NCBI GenBank assembly: GCA_018711625.1
Contig: DVID01000026.1
Location: 1 to 45,723 of the forward strand
DNA from: Candidatus Limicola stercorigallinarum
Lineage (GTDB): Bacteria; Actinomycetota; Coriobacteriia; Coriobacteriales; Coriobacteriaceae
Direction: 5' to 3'
Length of the DNA: 45,723 nucleotides
Within the stretch, counting starts at the first letter, position 1. Every line of letters begins with the position of its first letter. This document shows, piece by piece, positions 16,868 to 25,687 of the stretch. A program made the position numbers and the translations under genes. The notes beneath the pieces were generated by a model. The model saw nothing but the letters and a program-made list of their open reading frames with translations, did no database searches and was not told the origin of the DNA.

Positions 16868-18757
16868 ATGAACAAGAACCACGAACGGGTCATCGCCCTT
16901 CTTGAGGGGGCCGACACCCCGCTCTCTTCCATGCGTCTTGCCGAGCTCATGGGGGTGAGCGCTCGTTCTGTCAAGAGTTACATTCGTCAGATAAACAGCG
17001 CGAAACCGGGTCGTATTCGTTCGACCCATCGCGGTTATCTGCTTGAGCAGGGCGCCCGGCCATCCCAGGTCGCCCCAGACGACGTTCCGCAGACGTACGC
17101 GGAGCGCAGCCAGCGCATCATCCACCGTTTGCTCATTGAGAATGCCGAATCCGTGGACATCTACGAGCTTTGTGATGAGCTCTGCCTGAGTTATTCGTCG
17201 GTGAAAGGGCTCATCGGGCGAATGAACCAGGAGTACCGTGGCCTGCGTGTTGTGTTTCGGTGCCGCGCGGATCGCGTGTGCCTTGAGGGCGCGGAGCGTG
17301 ACAAGCGGCGTTTCCTCACCCGTGCCATCTACCGCGAATCGAGCGGGTACTTCGTCGATCGCAACGCCATCAAGGAACTGTTTGGCGAGCACACGATAAA
17401 CACCATCGACGAGGTCCTGCAGGGGGTTGCTTGTGAGCACGGCTTGAGTGCGAGCGAGTTTGGGTATGCCAATCTCTTGCTGCACCTTGCTATATCCGTT
17501 GATCGGGTGAGGAGCGGTAACGCCCTCGCGATCTCCGACGGGCTTGGCCCGGTTGAGCTGCAGCGCGACACGATTGAAATCATTGATGGCTTGCAAGCGC
17601 GTTTTGGGATTGTTTTCGACGAGATGGAGCGTCGCGCCCTCGATGAACAGGTGCGTACCAACCTGTTGGCGCATTCTATGAGCGAGACGGAGCGCATCAT
17701 CGCGGACATCGGCGAGGACAATTACAGTATTACTGCGCAGGTGATTGATGCGGTCAACGGCCGCTACCATTTGCGTCTCAATCATGAGACCCTTCAGCTT
17801 CCGCTTGCCTTGCATGTGAAAAACCTTGTGACGCGTTGCCGCCGCGGTACGGTACTTCCCAACCCTTTTCTCGAGACCATGCAGGTTTCGTGCCCGGTGC
17901 TATTCGATTGTGCGGTGTTTGTGGCCGAGATTATCCAAAAAGAGTTTGATATCGAGATACCCAACGATGAGGTGGCATACCTTGCGATGCATATTGGTGC
18001 GGATATCGAACGACAAAACCGGGACGACGGGAAGCTCTCCTGTGTGCTGTTGTGCCCCGATTATTACGGCATGCGTGATGAGCTCGTAGCCCATCTGCTC
18101 AACCATCTGGGCCAGCAGATTGCGTTGACAGCTGTGTGTGGCCACGAGGATGAGATTCCCGATACGCCGTTTGACGTGTTGATTTCAACGGTGAACCCTT
18201 CGCGAGCGTATCGAAATGTTATTGTCATTCCGCCCTTCAAGACCGCGGTGAACATGAAGGAACTTGTTGGGAGGCTGCAAGATATTGCAGATCAGTGCAA
18301 GCTACGCGCTATTGCCTCGTCATATCGGACGTTTTTCCAACCTGACCTCTTTCGAGTGTTTGGAGGCGCGTCCGAGCGGCGCAACGAGGTTATCCGTACC
18401 CTCACCGGGCTGCTTATGAAATATGGGTATGTGTCGGAAGGGTTCCTCCAGGATGTCATGCGCCGCGAAGAGGCGGCTTCGACGGCGTTTCGTGATGTCG
18501 CCGTTCCGCACGCGATGAATATGAGCGCACACCGCACAGGCATTGCGGTTGCTGTTGCCCCGGATGGTATTGCGTGGGGAGATCGGTATGTGCACGTCGT
18601 GCTCTTGATTGCAATTGAGGAGCATGATTTGCCTGTGTTCCAAGAGCTCTATGAGGCGCTTATCTTGCTGTTTTCAAGGGAGGAATTTGTGACGGCAGTG
18701 CGCCAATGCGCCTCATTTGAGACGTTTGAACAGCTGCTGTTCATGTACTCGCAATAG
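16868..18757 (+). CDS. PRD-containing PTS-regulated transcriptional activator (BglG/LicR/MtlR type)
   Basis: 629 residues from the ATG at 16868 (GGGAGGGGG upstream). Two helix-turn-helix regions come first (about residues 1-60, with MRLAELMGVSARSVKSYIRQIN, and 75-130). Two PRD domains follow (about 170-395, with the likely phospho-histidines in LLHLAISVDR and YLAMHIGADIER), then a IIB-like domain (about 400-490) and a C-terminal IIA(Fru/Mtl)-like domain with VPHA. Such proteins activate a sugar operon when the PTS state signals substrate. The divergent placement points to the adjacent IIB-IIC-IIA-GH1 operon as target. Its stop codon lies 7 bp before repeat copy B. Confidence 0.9.
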   Translation: MNKNHERVIALLEGADTPLSSMRLAELMGVSARSVKSYIRQINSAKPGRIRSTHRGYLLEQGARPSQVAPDDVPQTYAERSQRIIHRLLIENAESVDIYELCDELCLSYSSVKGLIGRMNQEYRGLRVVFRCRADRVCLEGAERDKRRFLTRAIYRESSGYFVDRNAIKELFGEHTINTIDEVLQGVACEHGLSASEFGYANLLLHLAISVDRVRSGNALAISDGLGPVELQRDTIEIIDGLQARFGIVFDEMERRALDEQVRTNLLAHSMSETERIIADIGEDNYSITAQVIDAVNGRYHLRLNHETLQLPLALHVKNLVTRCRRGTVLPNPFLETMQVSCPVLFDCAVFVAEIIQKEFDIEIPNDEVAYLAMHIGADIERQNRDDGKLSCVLLCPDYYGMRDELVAHLLNHLGQQIALTAVCGHEDEIPDTPFDVLISTVNPSRAYRNVIVIPPFKTAVNMKELVGRLQDIADQCKLRAIASSYRTFFQPDLFRVFGGASERRNEVIRTLTGLLMKYGYVSEGFLQDVMRREEAASTAFRDVAVPHAMNMSAHRTGIAVAVAPDGIAWGDRYVHVVLLIAIEEHDLPVFQELYEALILLFSREEFVTAVRQCASFETFEQLLFMYSQ

Positions 18758-18763
18758 GAGGCC

Positions 18764-18886
18764 GCGTCGCCGCCATCCGCCCCTTCCCGTTCCCGCCGTT
18801 TCGTGCACCGCCCCGCGAGTTGCGGCTCTCTAAGTCCAGAATTCCTCGAAAACAGGGGAGGAAACGGACAAAACGAGCCGCAACGG
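18764..18886. repeat. Structured direct repeat, copy B
   Basis: 123 bp, same orientation as copy A (13071-13193), four mismatches, no gaps. Three mismatches fall in or beside an unpaired bulge of the predicted hairpin, leaving the two outer-most and inner-most stems intact. It starts directly after the regulator stop, so the glucoside PTS cassette (~5.6 kb) is bracketed by the two copies. Confidence 0.9.
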
Positions 18887-18951
18887 TGGATGCAGTGCAC
18901 ATAGCGGCAGACACGGTGCACACAACAGCTTGCCGGGTGCACACAACAGCG
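18887..18951. repeat. Degenerate 21-bp repeats next to copy B
   Basis: Units with core GTGCACACAACAG(CTTGCC), related to the array beside copy A but with ACACA in place of ACGCA. They end just before the T-box promoter. Confidence 0.6.
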
Positions 18952-18981
18952 GTCGTACTGCACGGGGGTCGTTCACTGTGT

Positions 18982-18987
18982 TATCAT
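18982..18987 (+). promoter_or_regulatory. Candidate -10 box of the pheST T-box leader
   Basis: TATCAT in GTGTTATCATCTC, about 10 nt before the expected 5' end of T-box stem I. No clear -35 element is seen. Confidence 0.4.
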
Positions 18988-18994
18988 CTCGACC

Positions 18995-19277
18995 AACGCG
19001 TTGACGGAGAGGTCGTGCGCCTCGCTGGTCGCGGCAAAGAGAGGGAGGGTCACTGGCTGCAAGCCCACCCGCTGCGACGAGGCTTCGAGTTCACTCCCGA
19101 GCAGCAACCTGAACGGCAGGCTCTACACAGGGTGTCTCGCTGAGTAGGGGAGCCGCGGCCTGGGCGATATCAGGGCAAAGGGGGCTTGTGGGGAGAAAAC
19201 CCGCAGGTCAAACAAGGTGGTACCGCGGATTTTTACCGTCCTTGGGCAGAGAAGAAAGCCCGAGGACGGTTTTTTGT
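18995..19277 (+). promoter_or_regulatory. T-box riboswitch (tRNA-Phe sensing) of pheST
   Basis: The T-box core AACAAGGTGGTACCGCGG lies at 19211-19228, with the tRNA-acceptor bulge TGGT at 19218-19221. A terminator hairpin follows at 19236-19268 (CCGTCCTTGGGC / GCCCGAGGACGG) with six T at 19270-19275. Stem I shows the AGAGAG and GCTGCAAGC features near 19038-19069. The likely specifier codon is TTC at 19090-19092 (GAGTTCACTCCC), which reads Phe. Uncharged tRNA-Phe would stabilise the antiterminator and turn on pheS-pheT. The bulge base T pairs with discriminator A73, as found in the tRNA at the right end of this window. Confidence 0.9.
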
Positions 19278-19334
19278 TATCAAGCCAAAATCGGGACCGC
19301 CCTGCAGGGGCGGTGCAATCAGGAAAGGAAGAGC

Positions 19335-20411
19335 ATGGGTCTCATCGATGATCTTCAGGCGCTCGAGGAGAAGGCGACAGCCATGATCTCCTCCGCTGCG
19401 AACGCCAAAGAGCTCGAAGCGGCGCGCATTGCGCTTTTGGGCAAGAAAGGCGAGCTCACAGCCGTAATGCACATGATGGGAAAGGTTGCTCCCGAGGAGC
19501 GCCCGGTGCTGGGTAAGCGCGCCAACGAGCTGCGCCGCCTAGCGGAGAGCCTGCTTGAGCGCCGCGCGAGCGACATGAAGCGCGAGGCGCTGCAGAATCT
19601 CATGGCTACCGAAGCGGTTGACGTGACGCTGCCGGGTGCTCGTCCCACCATTGGGCATCAGCACCTCATCAACCAGATTGCCCAGGAGATTGAGGATGTG
19701 TTCTGCGCCATTGGCTACACCGTTGAGCAGGGCCCCGAGGTTGAGACAAGCTGGTACAACTTCACTGCGCTGAACGCTCCCATGGATCACCCCAGCCGCT
19801 CGGCGCGCGACACCTTCTACGTGGTCGATAACGCTCCGGGCAGCGTGACGCACCCCGAGGAGCATGCCGCCGGTGAATCCGACGTGCTGCTGCGTACCCA
19901 GACCTCGGGCACGCAGATTCACATCATGGAGCAGCAGAAGCCGCCTATCTACGCTATTGTTCCGGGTACGGTTTATCGTCCCGATACGGCCGACGCCTGC
20001 CATCTGCCGCAGTTCCACCAGGTCGAGGGCCTGGTGGTAGACGAGGGCATCACCTTTGGCGACCTCAAGGGTACCCTCGACTACTTTGCCCGCGCCATGT
20101 TTGGGCCCGACCGCAAAACGCGCTACCGCCCGCACTTCTTCCCGTTCACCGAGCCCTCTTGCGAGCTCGACGTGTCGTGTCACGTGTGCGGCGGCAAGGG
20201 CTGCAGCTTCTGCAAGCATTCTGGATGGATTGAGATTCTGGGCTGCGGCATGGTTGATCCCAACGTGCTTATCAACTGCGGCGTAGACCCCGAGCGCTAC
20301 ACGGGCTTTGCCTTTGGCATTGGCGTTGAGCGTGTGGCGGCCCTCCGCTATGACCTGCCCGACCTGCGCGCCCTCATGACCGGCGACATGCGCTTCCTGG
20401 CGCAGTTCTAA
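19335..20411 (+). CDS. pheS: Phenylalanyl-tRNA synthetase alpha subunit
   Basis: 358 residues; AGGAAAGGAAGAG lies before the ATG at 19335. It forms the alpha2beta2 PheRS that charges tRNA-Phe. The N-terminal ~85 residues are the coiled-coil tRNA-binding arm. The class II catalytic core follows, with motif 2 region VYRPDTADACHLPQFHQVEGLVVD and motif 3 GFAFGIGVERVAALRYDLPDLR. A four-cysteine insert, CHVCGGKGCSFCKHSGW, probably binds zinc and is found in a subset of bacterial PheS. The frame extends upstream through the T-box but is not coding there. pheT follows 14 nt after the stop. Confidence 0.96.
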   Translation: MGLIDDLQALEEKATAMISSAANAKELEAARIALLGKKGELTAVMHMMGKVAPEERPVLGKRANELRRLAESLLERRASDMKREALQNLMATEAVDVTLPGARPTIGHQHLINQIAQEIEDVFCAIGYTVEQGPEVETSWYNFTALNAPMDHPSRSARDTFYVVDNAPGSVTHPEEHAAGESDVLLRTQTSGTQIHIMEQQKPPIYAIVPGTVYRPDTADACHLPQFHQVEGLVVDEGITFGDLKGTLDYFARAMFGPDRKTRYRPHFFPFTEPSCELDVSCHVCGGKGCSFCKHSGWIEILGCGMVDPNVLINCGVDPERYTGFAFGIGVERVAALRYDLPDLRALMTGDMRFLAQF

Positions 20412-20425
20412 GAGAGGAGATACGC

Positions 20426-22888
20426 ATGCGCGTTTCCTATAGTTGGCTCCGCGACCTTATTGATGTGCCGGAGTCGCCCGAAGAGCTTTCTGCGGAGTAC
20501 ATCCGCACGGGTACCGAGGTTGAGGCTATCGATACGGTGGGCGATGCCTTTGAGCACGTGGTGACCGCCCAGGTGGTTTCGAAGGAGCCGCATCCCGATT
20601 CCGACCATATGTGGATCACGATGGTTGATGTGGGTTCCTACAACCTCGACGAGGAAGGCAATCCCGCGCCGCTGCAGATTGTGTGCGGTGCCCAGAATTT
20701 CGAGGCGGGCGACCATATTGTTACCGCGTTGGTGGGCGCCGAGCTTCCGGGCGGCATCACCATCAAGAAGAGCAAGCTGCGTGGTCAGGTGTCGTACGGC
20801 ATGAACTGCTCTGCCCGTGAGCTGGGACTTTCGGGCGACCACTCGGGCATCATGATCTTGCCTGAGGACGCGCCCGTGGGCGTGCCGTTTGCGGAGTATC
20901 ACAACACCGCCGATACCGTGCTCGATTGCGAGATTACGCCCAATCGCCCGGACTGCCTCTCGATGATGGGTATGGCGGTTGAGACCTCGGCGATCTTTGA
21001 CCGCGACACGCATTTTGCGCTGCCCGAGATTCAGCACGAGGACGAGAGCGTCCACGTGGACGACCTGGTGGACGTGACCATCGACGCCCCCGAGCTCTGC
21101 AGCCGCTATACGGCGCGCGTGGTGCGCGGCGTGAAGATTGGTCCCTCGCCTGAGTGGCTGGCGAGCCGTGTGGCCGCGGCGGGTATGCGCCCCATCAACA
21201 ACGTGGTTGATGTCACCAACTACGTGATGATGCTCACCGGTCAGCCACTCCATGCCTTTGACCTGGGTAAACTTTCTGAGCGCGATGGGCGCCGCCATGT
21301 GGTGGTGCGTGCGGCGCACGAGGGTGAGAAGATCGTGACGCTCGATGGCCAGGAGCGCGTGCTCGAGCCCGATATGTGCGTGATCACCGATGACGGCGCT
21401 CGTTCGGTGTGCCTTGCCGGCGTGATGGGCTCCCTCGACTCCGAGGTCGACGAGACGACGCACGACGTGCTCCTTGAGGCCGCCTGCTTCGATTCGAGCC
21501 ATATCTCGCGCACGAGCCGCAACCTCTCGCTTATCTCTGAGGCCTCCATTCGCTACGAGCGCCAGGTTGACCGCACGCGTTGCCCTGAGGTCTCGCGCGT
21601 GGCGGCGGCGCTCTTTGAGGCGTGCTGCGGTGCCACGGTGGTGTCCGGCGCAATCGATGTGTATCCGGTGCCCGTGGAGCCTGCAACTATCACCTTGCGT
21701 CCTGCTCGTGTCTGCGCCATCGCCGGCACGGATATCCCCGTTGAGTTCATGAAGGCTCGTCTGACCCGCCTGGGCTGCTCCGTTGCAGATGCCGAAGATG
21801 GCTCGCTTGCGGTGACTGTGCCCACCAACCGCCCCGACCTTGAGCGCGAGATCGACCTCATCGAGGAGATTGTGCGCCTGTGGGGCATGGACCGCGTGCC
21901 GGCCACCATTCCGGCGGCCAAGAACCACATTGGTGGCCTCACCCACAAGCAGCGCCTGGTGCGTTCGGTGGGGCAGATTCTGCGCGCCTGCGGCCTTAAC
22001 GAGACGCTTTCGTACGCCTTTGCTGCTCCTGGCGACCTTGAGCGTTGCGGCATGACCGATGATGGCCGTGGCGTGCCGGTAAAGATCATGCGCCCGCTGG
22101 TGGCCGAGCAGTCCGAGATGCGCCGCACGCTGCTGCCGGGTCTGCTCACCTCGGTTGCCTACAACGAGGCCCACGGGTCTGAGAACGTGCATCTCTACGA
22201 GATTGGCACGCTCTTCCATGGCCGTGAGAACGCGAGCCTGCCGAAGGAGCGTCAGAGCGTGGCAGGCGTGCTGTCTGGCGCGTGGGGCGACGTCACCTGG
22301 AACCAGAAGTACCGGCCCCTGCGCTTCTTTGACGGCAAGGGCATTGTTGAGGAGCTTCTGGCGCAGCTGCGCGTGGAGAAGGTACGCTTCCGCCCGGCCG
22401 AAGGCGAGGGCTATGGCTTCATGCAACCGGGCCGCGGCGCCGAGGTGCTGGCGGGCGGTACGGCGCTCGGCTGGGTTGGCGAGATTCATCCCGAGGTGCG
22501 CGAGGCCTTCGATATTGCTGTCCCGGTGGTGGCTTTCGAGCTGAGCTTGGACGCCCTTTTGCGTGTTGCGCGCGATCAGGGTGCGTATGCTGGATTCTCC
22601 ACGTATCCTTCGGTTGATGTTGACCTGGCCATTGTGGTTGATGAGTCGGTGACGTATGAGACGCTCGTGCAGCGCCTGACTTCGGCCGGCGGCAAGCTGC
22701 TGCGCGACGTGCGCCTCTTTGACGTGTATCGCGACGAGGAGCGTGTGGGCGCAGGCAAGAAGTCGATGGCTTTTGCGCTTACTTATCGCGCCGATGACCA
22801 TACGCTTACCTCCGACGAGGTGGAGCGGGTACACGGTAAGCTTGTGACCAAGGTGTGCAAGGCCGTGGGCGGCGAGGTTCGCTCGTAG
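20426..22888 (+). CDS. pheT: Phenylalanyl-tRNA synthetase beta subunit
   Basis: 820 residues, GAGAGGAG before the ATG. Domains in order: an N-terminal MRVSYSWLRDLIDVPESPEELS segment, the tRNA-binding EMAP/OB-type domain (about 45-155), the B3/B4 editing domain (about 210-385), B5 (about 410-485), the catalytic-like core and a C-terminal ferredoxin-fold anticodon-binding domain (about 725-820, ending FALTYRADDHTLTSDEV). It pairs with PheS, adds editing of Tyr-tRNA-Phe and is co-transcribed under the T-box. A terminator follows. Confidence 0.96.
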   Translation: MRVSYSWLRDLIDVPESPEELSAEYIRTGTEVEAIDTVGDAFEHVVTAQVVSKEPHPDSDHMWITMVDVGSYNLDEEGNPAPLQIVCGAQNFEAGDHIVTALVGAELPGGITIKKSKLRGQVSYGMNCSARELGLSGDHSGIMILPEDAPVGVPFAEYHNTADTVLDCEITPNRPDCLSMMGMAVETSAIFDRDTHFALPEIQHEDESVHVDDLVDVTIDAPELCSRYTARVVRGVKIGPSPEWLASRVAAAGMRPINNVVDVTNYVMMLTGQPLHAFDLGKLSERDGRRHVVVRAAHEGEKIVTLDGQERVLEPDMCVITDDGARSVCLAGVMGSLDSEVDETTHDVLLEAACFDSSHISRTSRNLSLISEASIRYERQVDRTRCPEVSRVAAALFEACCGATVVSGAIDVYPVPVEPATITLRPARVCAIAGTDIPVEFMKARLTRLGCSVADAEDGSLAVTVPTNRPDLEREIDLIEEIVRLWGMDRVPATIPAAKNHIGGLTHKQRLVRSVGQILRACGLNETLSYAFAAPGDLERCGMTDDGRGVPVKIMRPLVAEQSEMRRTLLPGLLTSVAYNEAHGSENVHLYEIGTLFHGRENASLPKERQSVAGVLSGAWGDVTWNQKYRPLRFFDGKGIVEELLAQLRVEKVRFRPAEGEGYGFMQPGRGAEVLAGGTALGWVGEIHPEVREAFDIAVPVVAFELSLDALLRVARDQGAYAGFSTYPSVDVDLAIVVDESVTYETLVQRLTSAGGKLLRDVRLFDVYRDEERVGAGKKSMAFALTYRADDHTLTSDEVERVHGKLVTKVCKAVGGEVRS

Positions 22889-22908
22889 CGTATGATGGCT
22901 GCATAGGT

Positions 22909-22953
22909 GCGCCCTGCTGCGAACCCTTTGGGTTCTTGCGCGCGGCAGGGCGC
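22909..22953 (+). terminator. Terminator of pheST
   Basis: GCGCCCTGC (22909-22917) pairs with GCAGGGCGC (22945-22953); an inner AACCC/GGGTT helix extends it, and AATCTTT follows. Confidence 0.65.
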
Positions 22954-22978
22954 AATCTTTGCGTGTCGGGGAGGCGGA

Positions 22979-23803
22979 ATGCCCAGCTGGAATATCCATA
23001 TTGCCCAGGTAGAGCGCCTGTTTGAGCGCGACGGAGCGGTGGCGCACATGGTGCGCGACCGCAATGCGTTTTTGCTGGGGAACCTCGTGCCCGATATCTA
23101 TGTTGGCTATATGGCTCCCGCTGTGGAGCACCCCCGAGCCTACCGGATTACACATTTTGCCACGCCAGAACCCATTCCTAAGCCACGCGAGTACGAGTTT
23201 TGGGACACCTATGTGGTGCCGCTGGCTCGTGCGTTGGAGCAGGTTGCTCCCCATGCGGACGGGATCATTCCGTACTCTTCGCTTGCCGCCGAGCAAGACT
23301 TTGTGAGCCGCACGCACTATCCGCAACGCTATGCAGACGCTGAGCCTCCAGCACCCCAGGGTTGTCCTTCAGATGCAACCTGGGATGAGGCGGGTCTTCT
23401 GCGTTCTGTGTTTGATCTTACGCTGGGAGCATGGGCTCACCTTGTGGCCGATAACCTCTGGAACACGCGCGTGAATGAGTTCCTAGACGCTCATGGGGGC
23501 CGGCCGAGCGAGGCATTTCGCATTAAGAAGCAAGCGGATTTTGATGGCTTTGGTAAGTCGCTTGCGCTCGATGCGCTACCGCGCGCTACGTCGCGCCTCG
23601 CTGCTGCGGCTGAGCGCTTTCCCCAGTATCCCATCGACGAGCGCACTCTGCTTATGGTGGTAGGTGTGGCGCACGAAACGGTGCGAACCAACCCCGGCGG
23701 ACACGGTCATCCGCCCTACCAGCTGCTCACCGAGGAGTTTTTTGACGCAACGCTTGAAGAAGCCATCGCCACAACCGACCGCTGGCTATCCGAGCGCCTG
23801 TAG
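22979..23803 (+). CDS. Zinc-dependent phospholipase C-like hydrolase (PF00882-like)
   Basis: 274 residues from the ATG at 22979 (GGGGAGG 5 nt upstream). The pattern suits the zinc-dependent phospholipase C/S1-P1-like helical fold: MPSWNIHIAQVE with an early Trp and His, FLLGNLVPDIYVG, ITHFATP, and the later GAWAHLVADNLWN with an HxxxD pair. No signal peptide is present, so it is probably cytoplasmic, unlike secreted toxins of the fold. The actual substrate is unknown and the family assignment rests on these motifs only. It sits between pheST and pyk, which are functionally unrelated. Confidence 0.65.
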   Translation: MPSWNIHIAQVERLFERDGAVAHMVRDRNAFLLGNLVPDIYVGYMAPAVEHPRAYRITHFATPEPIPKPREYEFWDTYVVPLARALEQVAPHADGIIPYSSLAAEQDFVSRTHYPQRYADAEPPAPQGCPSDATWDEAGLLRSVFDLTLGAWAHLVADNLWNTRVNEFLDAHGGRPSEAFRIKKQADFDGFGKSLALDALPRATSRLAAAAERFPQYPIDERTLLMVVGVAHETVRTNPGGHGHPPYQLLTEEFFDATLEEAIATTDRWLSERL

Positions 23804-23853
23804 CCCACACTGCGTGGAATGCGGTACGCACGTTTTTTCGTTTAGCTACAAAA

Positions 23854-23884
23854 AAAAGAGGGATGTCCAGGACATCCCTCTTTT
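23854..23884. terminator. Bidirectional terminator between the hydrolase and pyk
   Basis: AAAAGAGGGATGTC pairs perfectly with GACATCCCTCTTTT around a CAG loop, so both strands end in a T run. The two genes converge here. Confidence 0.9.
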
Positions 23885-23921
23885 GCACATTGCGAGTGTG
23901 GAAAGGCCTTGCGCCTAGCGT

Positions 23922-25382
23922 TTAGCGCACCTGTGCGACGTAGACCACGTTTGTAGAGGTGATCTTGTCGGCCAAGGTGACGGAGGTCTTGGGGTCACCG
24001 ACGGTCACCACAGCGACGTCACCCTTCTTGAGGTAGTCGCGCTCCTTGGCAGCGTCGATAGCAACGGTGACGGTGTCGTCAACCGTGCCCTGCGTGATGG
24101 CGGCAAGGTGCGGCTCAACGCCCCAGTACATGATCATCTTCTGCACGGCCCACTGGTGACGCGAGAACGCCACGATGGGGGTGTGCGGGTGGAAGTGCGA
24201 GATCAGGCGCGCGGTGCGGCCGGTGGTGGTGGGCACTACGATGGCCTTGGCGCCAATGGTGGTTGCCATGTTCACGGCGGAGAGGCCCACCATGTTGTTG
24301 ATCACGCGGGTGCCATGGCTGTTGGCGGGAACCTCAAGCGGGCCGTGAGCATCGAGGTGCTTCTCGGTCTCGTGGGCAATGGAGGCCTGCATTTTCACAG
24401 CCTCAACGGGGTAATCGCCGGCAGCGGTCTCGCCGGAGAGCATCACAGCGTCGGTGCCGTCGTAGATGGCGTTCGCCACGTCGGCAACCTCGGCGCGCGT
24501 GGGGCGCGGGTTGCGGATCATGGAGTCGAGCATCTGCGTGGCCGTGATAACCGGCTTGTAGGCAGCGTTGCACTTGGAGATGATCGTCTTCTGAACATGG
24601 GGAACCAGCTCAGGGGCAATCTCGATACCCAGGTCGCCACGGGCAACCATAACGCCGTTGGAGGCCTTCAGGATGTCGTCGAAGTTCTTGACGCCAAGCG
24701 CGCACTCGATCTTCGGGAAGATGCCCACATGCTCGCCGCCGTTCTCGTCGCAGAGCTTGCGGATCTCGCGCACCGCGGCGCCATCGCGCACAAAGGAGGC
24801 GGCGATGTAGTCGATGCCCTCAGAAAGGCCGAAGAGGATGTCCTCGCGGTCGCGGTCGGTGATGGCGGGCAGGCCAATCTCAACGTTGGGCACGTTCACG
24901 CCCTTGCGCTCGCCAATCTGGCCGCCGTTCTCGACGGTGCAGTGCATATCCTGGCCGTCGATGGAGTCAACCACGAGGCCGATGAGGCCGTCGTCAATCA
25001 AGATCTTGGAGCCAACCTCAACCTCACGGGGGAGCTCAAGGTAGTCAAGGGAAATGTGCGAAGCGTTGCCAAGGTGATCCTCGGAGGTGGGCTCGGCGGT
25101 GACGATGATCTTGTCGCCGGCGTTCACCGTGATCTTCTCATGGCCCTCAAGAAGGCCGGTGCGGATCTCGGGACCTTTGGTGTCCAGCAGGATGCCGATA
25201 GGCATATCGAGCTCGTCGGCAATGCGGCGCACGCGTGCGATGCGGCCGGCGTGCTCCTCATAAGAACCATGGCTAAAGTTAAAGCGGGCTACGTTCATGC
25301 CCGCCTCCATCATGGCGCGCAGGGTGTCGTCGTTATCGCAGGCGGGGCCCATCGTGCAGACGATCTTAGTGCGTTTATACAT
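23922..25382 (-). CDS. pyk: Pyruvate kinase
   Basis: 486 residues; GGGAGG lies 5 nt before the ATG at 25382. It converts PEP and ADP to pyruvate and ATP, the last step of glycolysis and also the step that sets PEP supply for the PTS systems nearby. Motifs: NVARFNFSHG, ILLDTKGPEIRTG, the catalytic MVARGDLGIEI, and ATQMLDSMIRNPRPTRAEV with the following DGTDAVMLSGETAAG. There is no extra C-terminal PEP-utiliser domain. Lys83 occupies the position of rabbit Glu117; Lys there is linked to potassium-independent enzymes, so this one is predicted to need Mg2+ but not K+. Confidence 0.96.
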   Translation of the reverse strand: MYKRTKIVCTMGPACDNDDTLRAMMEAGMNVARFNFSHGSYEEHAGRIARVRRIADELDMPIGILLDTKGPEIRTGLLEGHEKITVNAGDKIIVTAEPTSEDHLGNASHISLDYLELPREVEVGSKILIDDGLIGLVVDSIDGQDMHCTVENGGQIGERKGVNVPNVEIGLPAITDRDREDILFGLSEGIDYIAASFVRDGAAVREIRKLCDENGGEHVGIFPKIECALGVKNFDDILKASNGVMVARGDLGIEIAPELVPHVQKTIISKCNAAYKPVITATQMLDSMIRNPRPTRAEVADVANAIYDGTDAVMLSGETAAGDYPVEAVKMQASIAHETEKHLDAHGPLEVPANSHGTRVINNMVGLSAVNMATTIGAKAIVVPTTTGRTARLISHFHPHTPIVAFSRHQWAVQKMIMYWGVEPHLAAITQGTVDDTVTVAIDAAKERDYLKKGDVAVVTVGDPKTSVTLADKITSTNVVYVAQVR

Positions 25383-25687
25383 CCAAACCTCCCAAGGACG
25401 TAGGTGTCATGCGTTAGATCTCGGGCAAAATTGGGGCCATTATAGTGAATCGGTCAAGCCGATTAACGACGAAATCCAGCCGCACACCGAATTTCAACGG
25501 GGCATGATGGGTTACGTAATTGTTCAGGAGTACATTTACGCATTCGTATTGCTACATGCTCGGGTATGATAAGAACTCGTATGACGAGCCCTTGCCTTCC
25601 TGGAATTATGATCGGGCGTCATACGCGTGTCTGAAGGGCGCGTGGCGTTGCGCGCCGAGGTTCTGGTGCACCAGGAGGGATTGTACT
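25383..25687. promoter_or_regulatory. Divergent promoter region between pyk and the Ca2+-type ATPase
   Basis: 305 bp. For pyk, a minus-strand TATAAT lies at 25439-25444, and immediately upstream an inverted repeat AATCGG-N5-CCGATT (25448-25453/25459-25464) overlaps the promoter spacer, a candidate operator. For the ATPase a TATGAT box lies at 25565-25570, leaving a ~110-nt leader with GC-rich stems (GGGCGCG/CGCGCC around 25640) but no riboswitch class I can recognise. Confidence 0.45.

Noticed and set aside
20408-23326. A 972-codon open frame on the minus strand opposite pheT
   Set aside because: It lies antisense to pheT, whose domains are complete. Long antisense frames are expected in GC-rich coding DNA. 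The predicted product is rich in His, Arg and Leu with no recognisable domain.
24108-25403. A 431-codon plus-strand frame opposite pyk
   Set aside because: It is antisense to the complete pyruvate kinase gene, with no motif and no ribosome site that suggests translation.
25571-25687. A metal-sensing riboswitch in the leader of the P-type ATPase
   Set aside because: The leader is long enough and has GC-rich stems, but I find no conserved core of known Mg2+, Mn2+ or other ion riboswitches, and no terminator or sequestered ribosome site.
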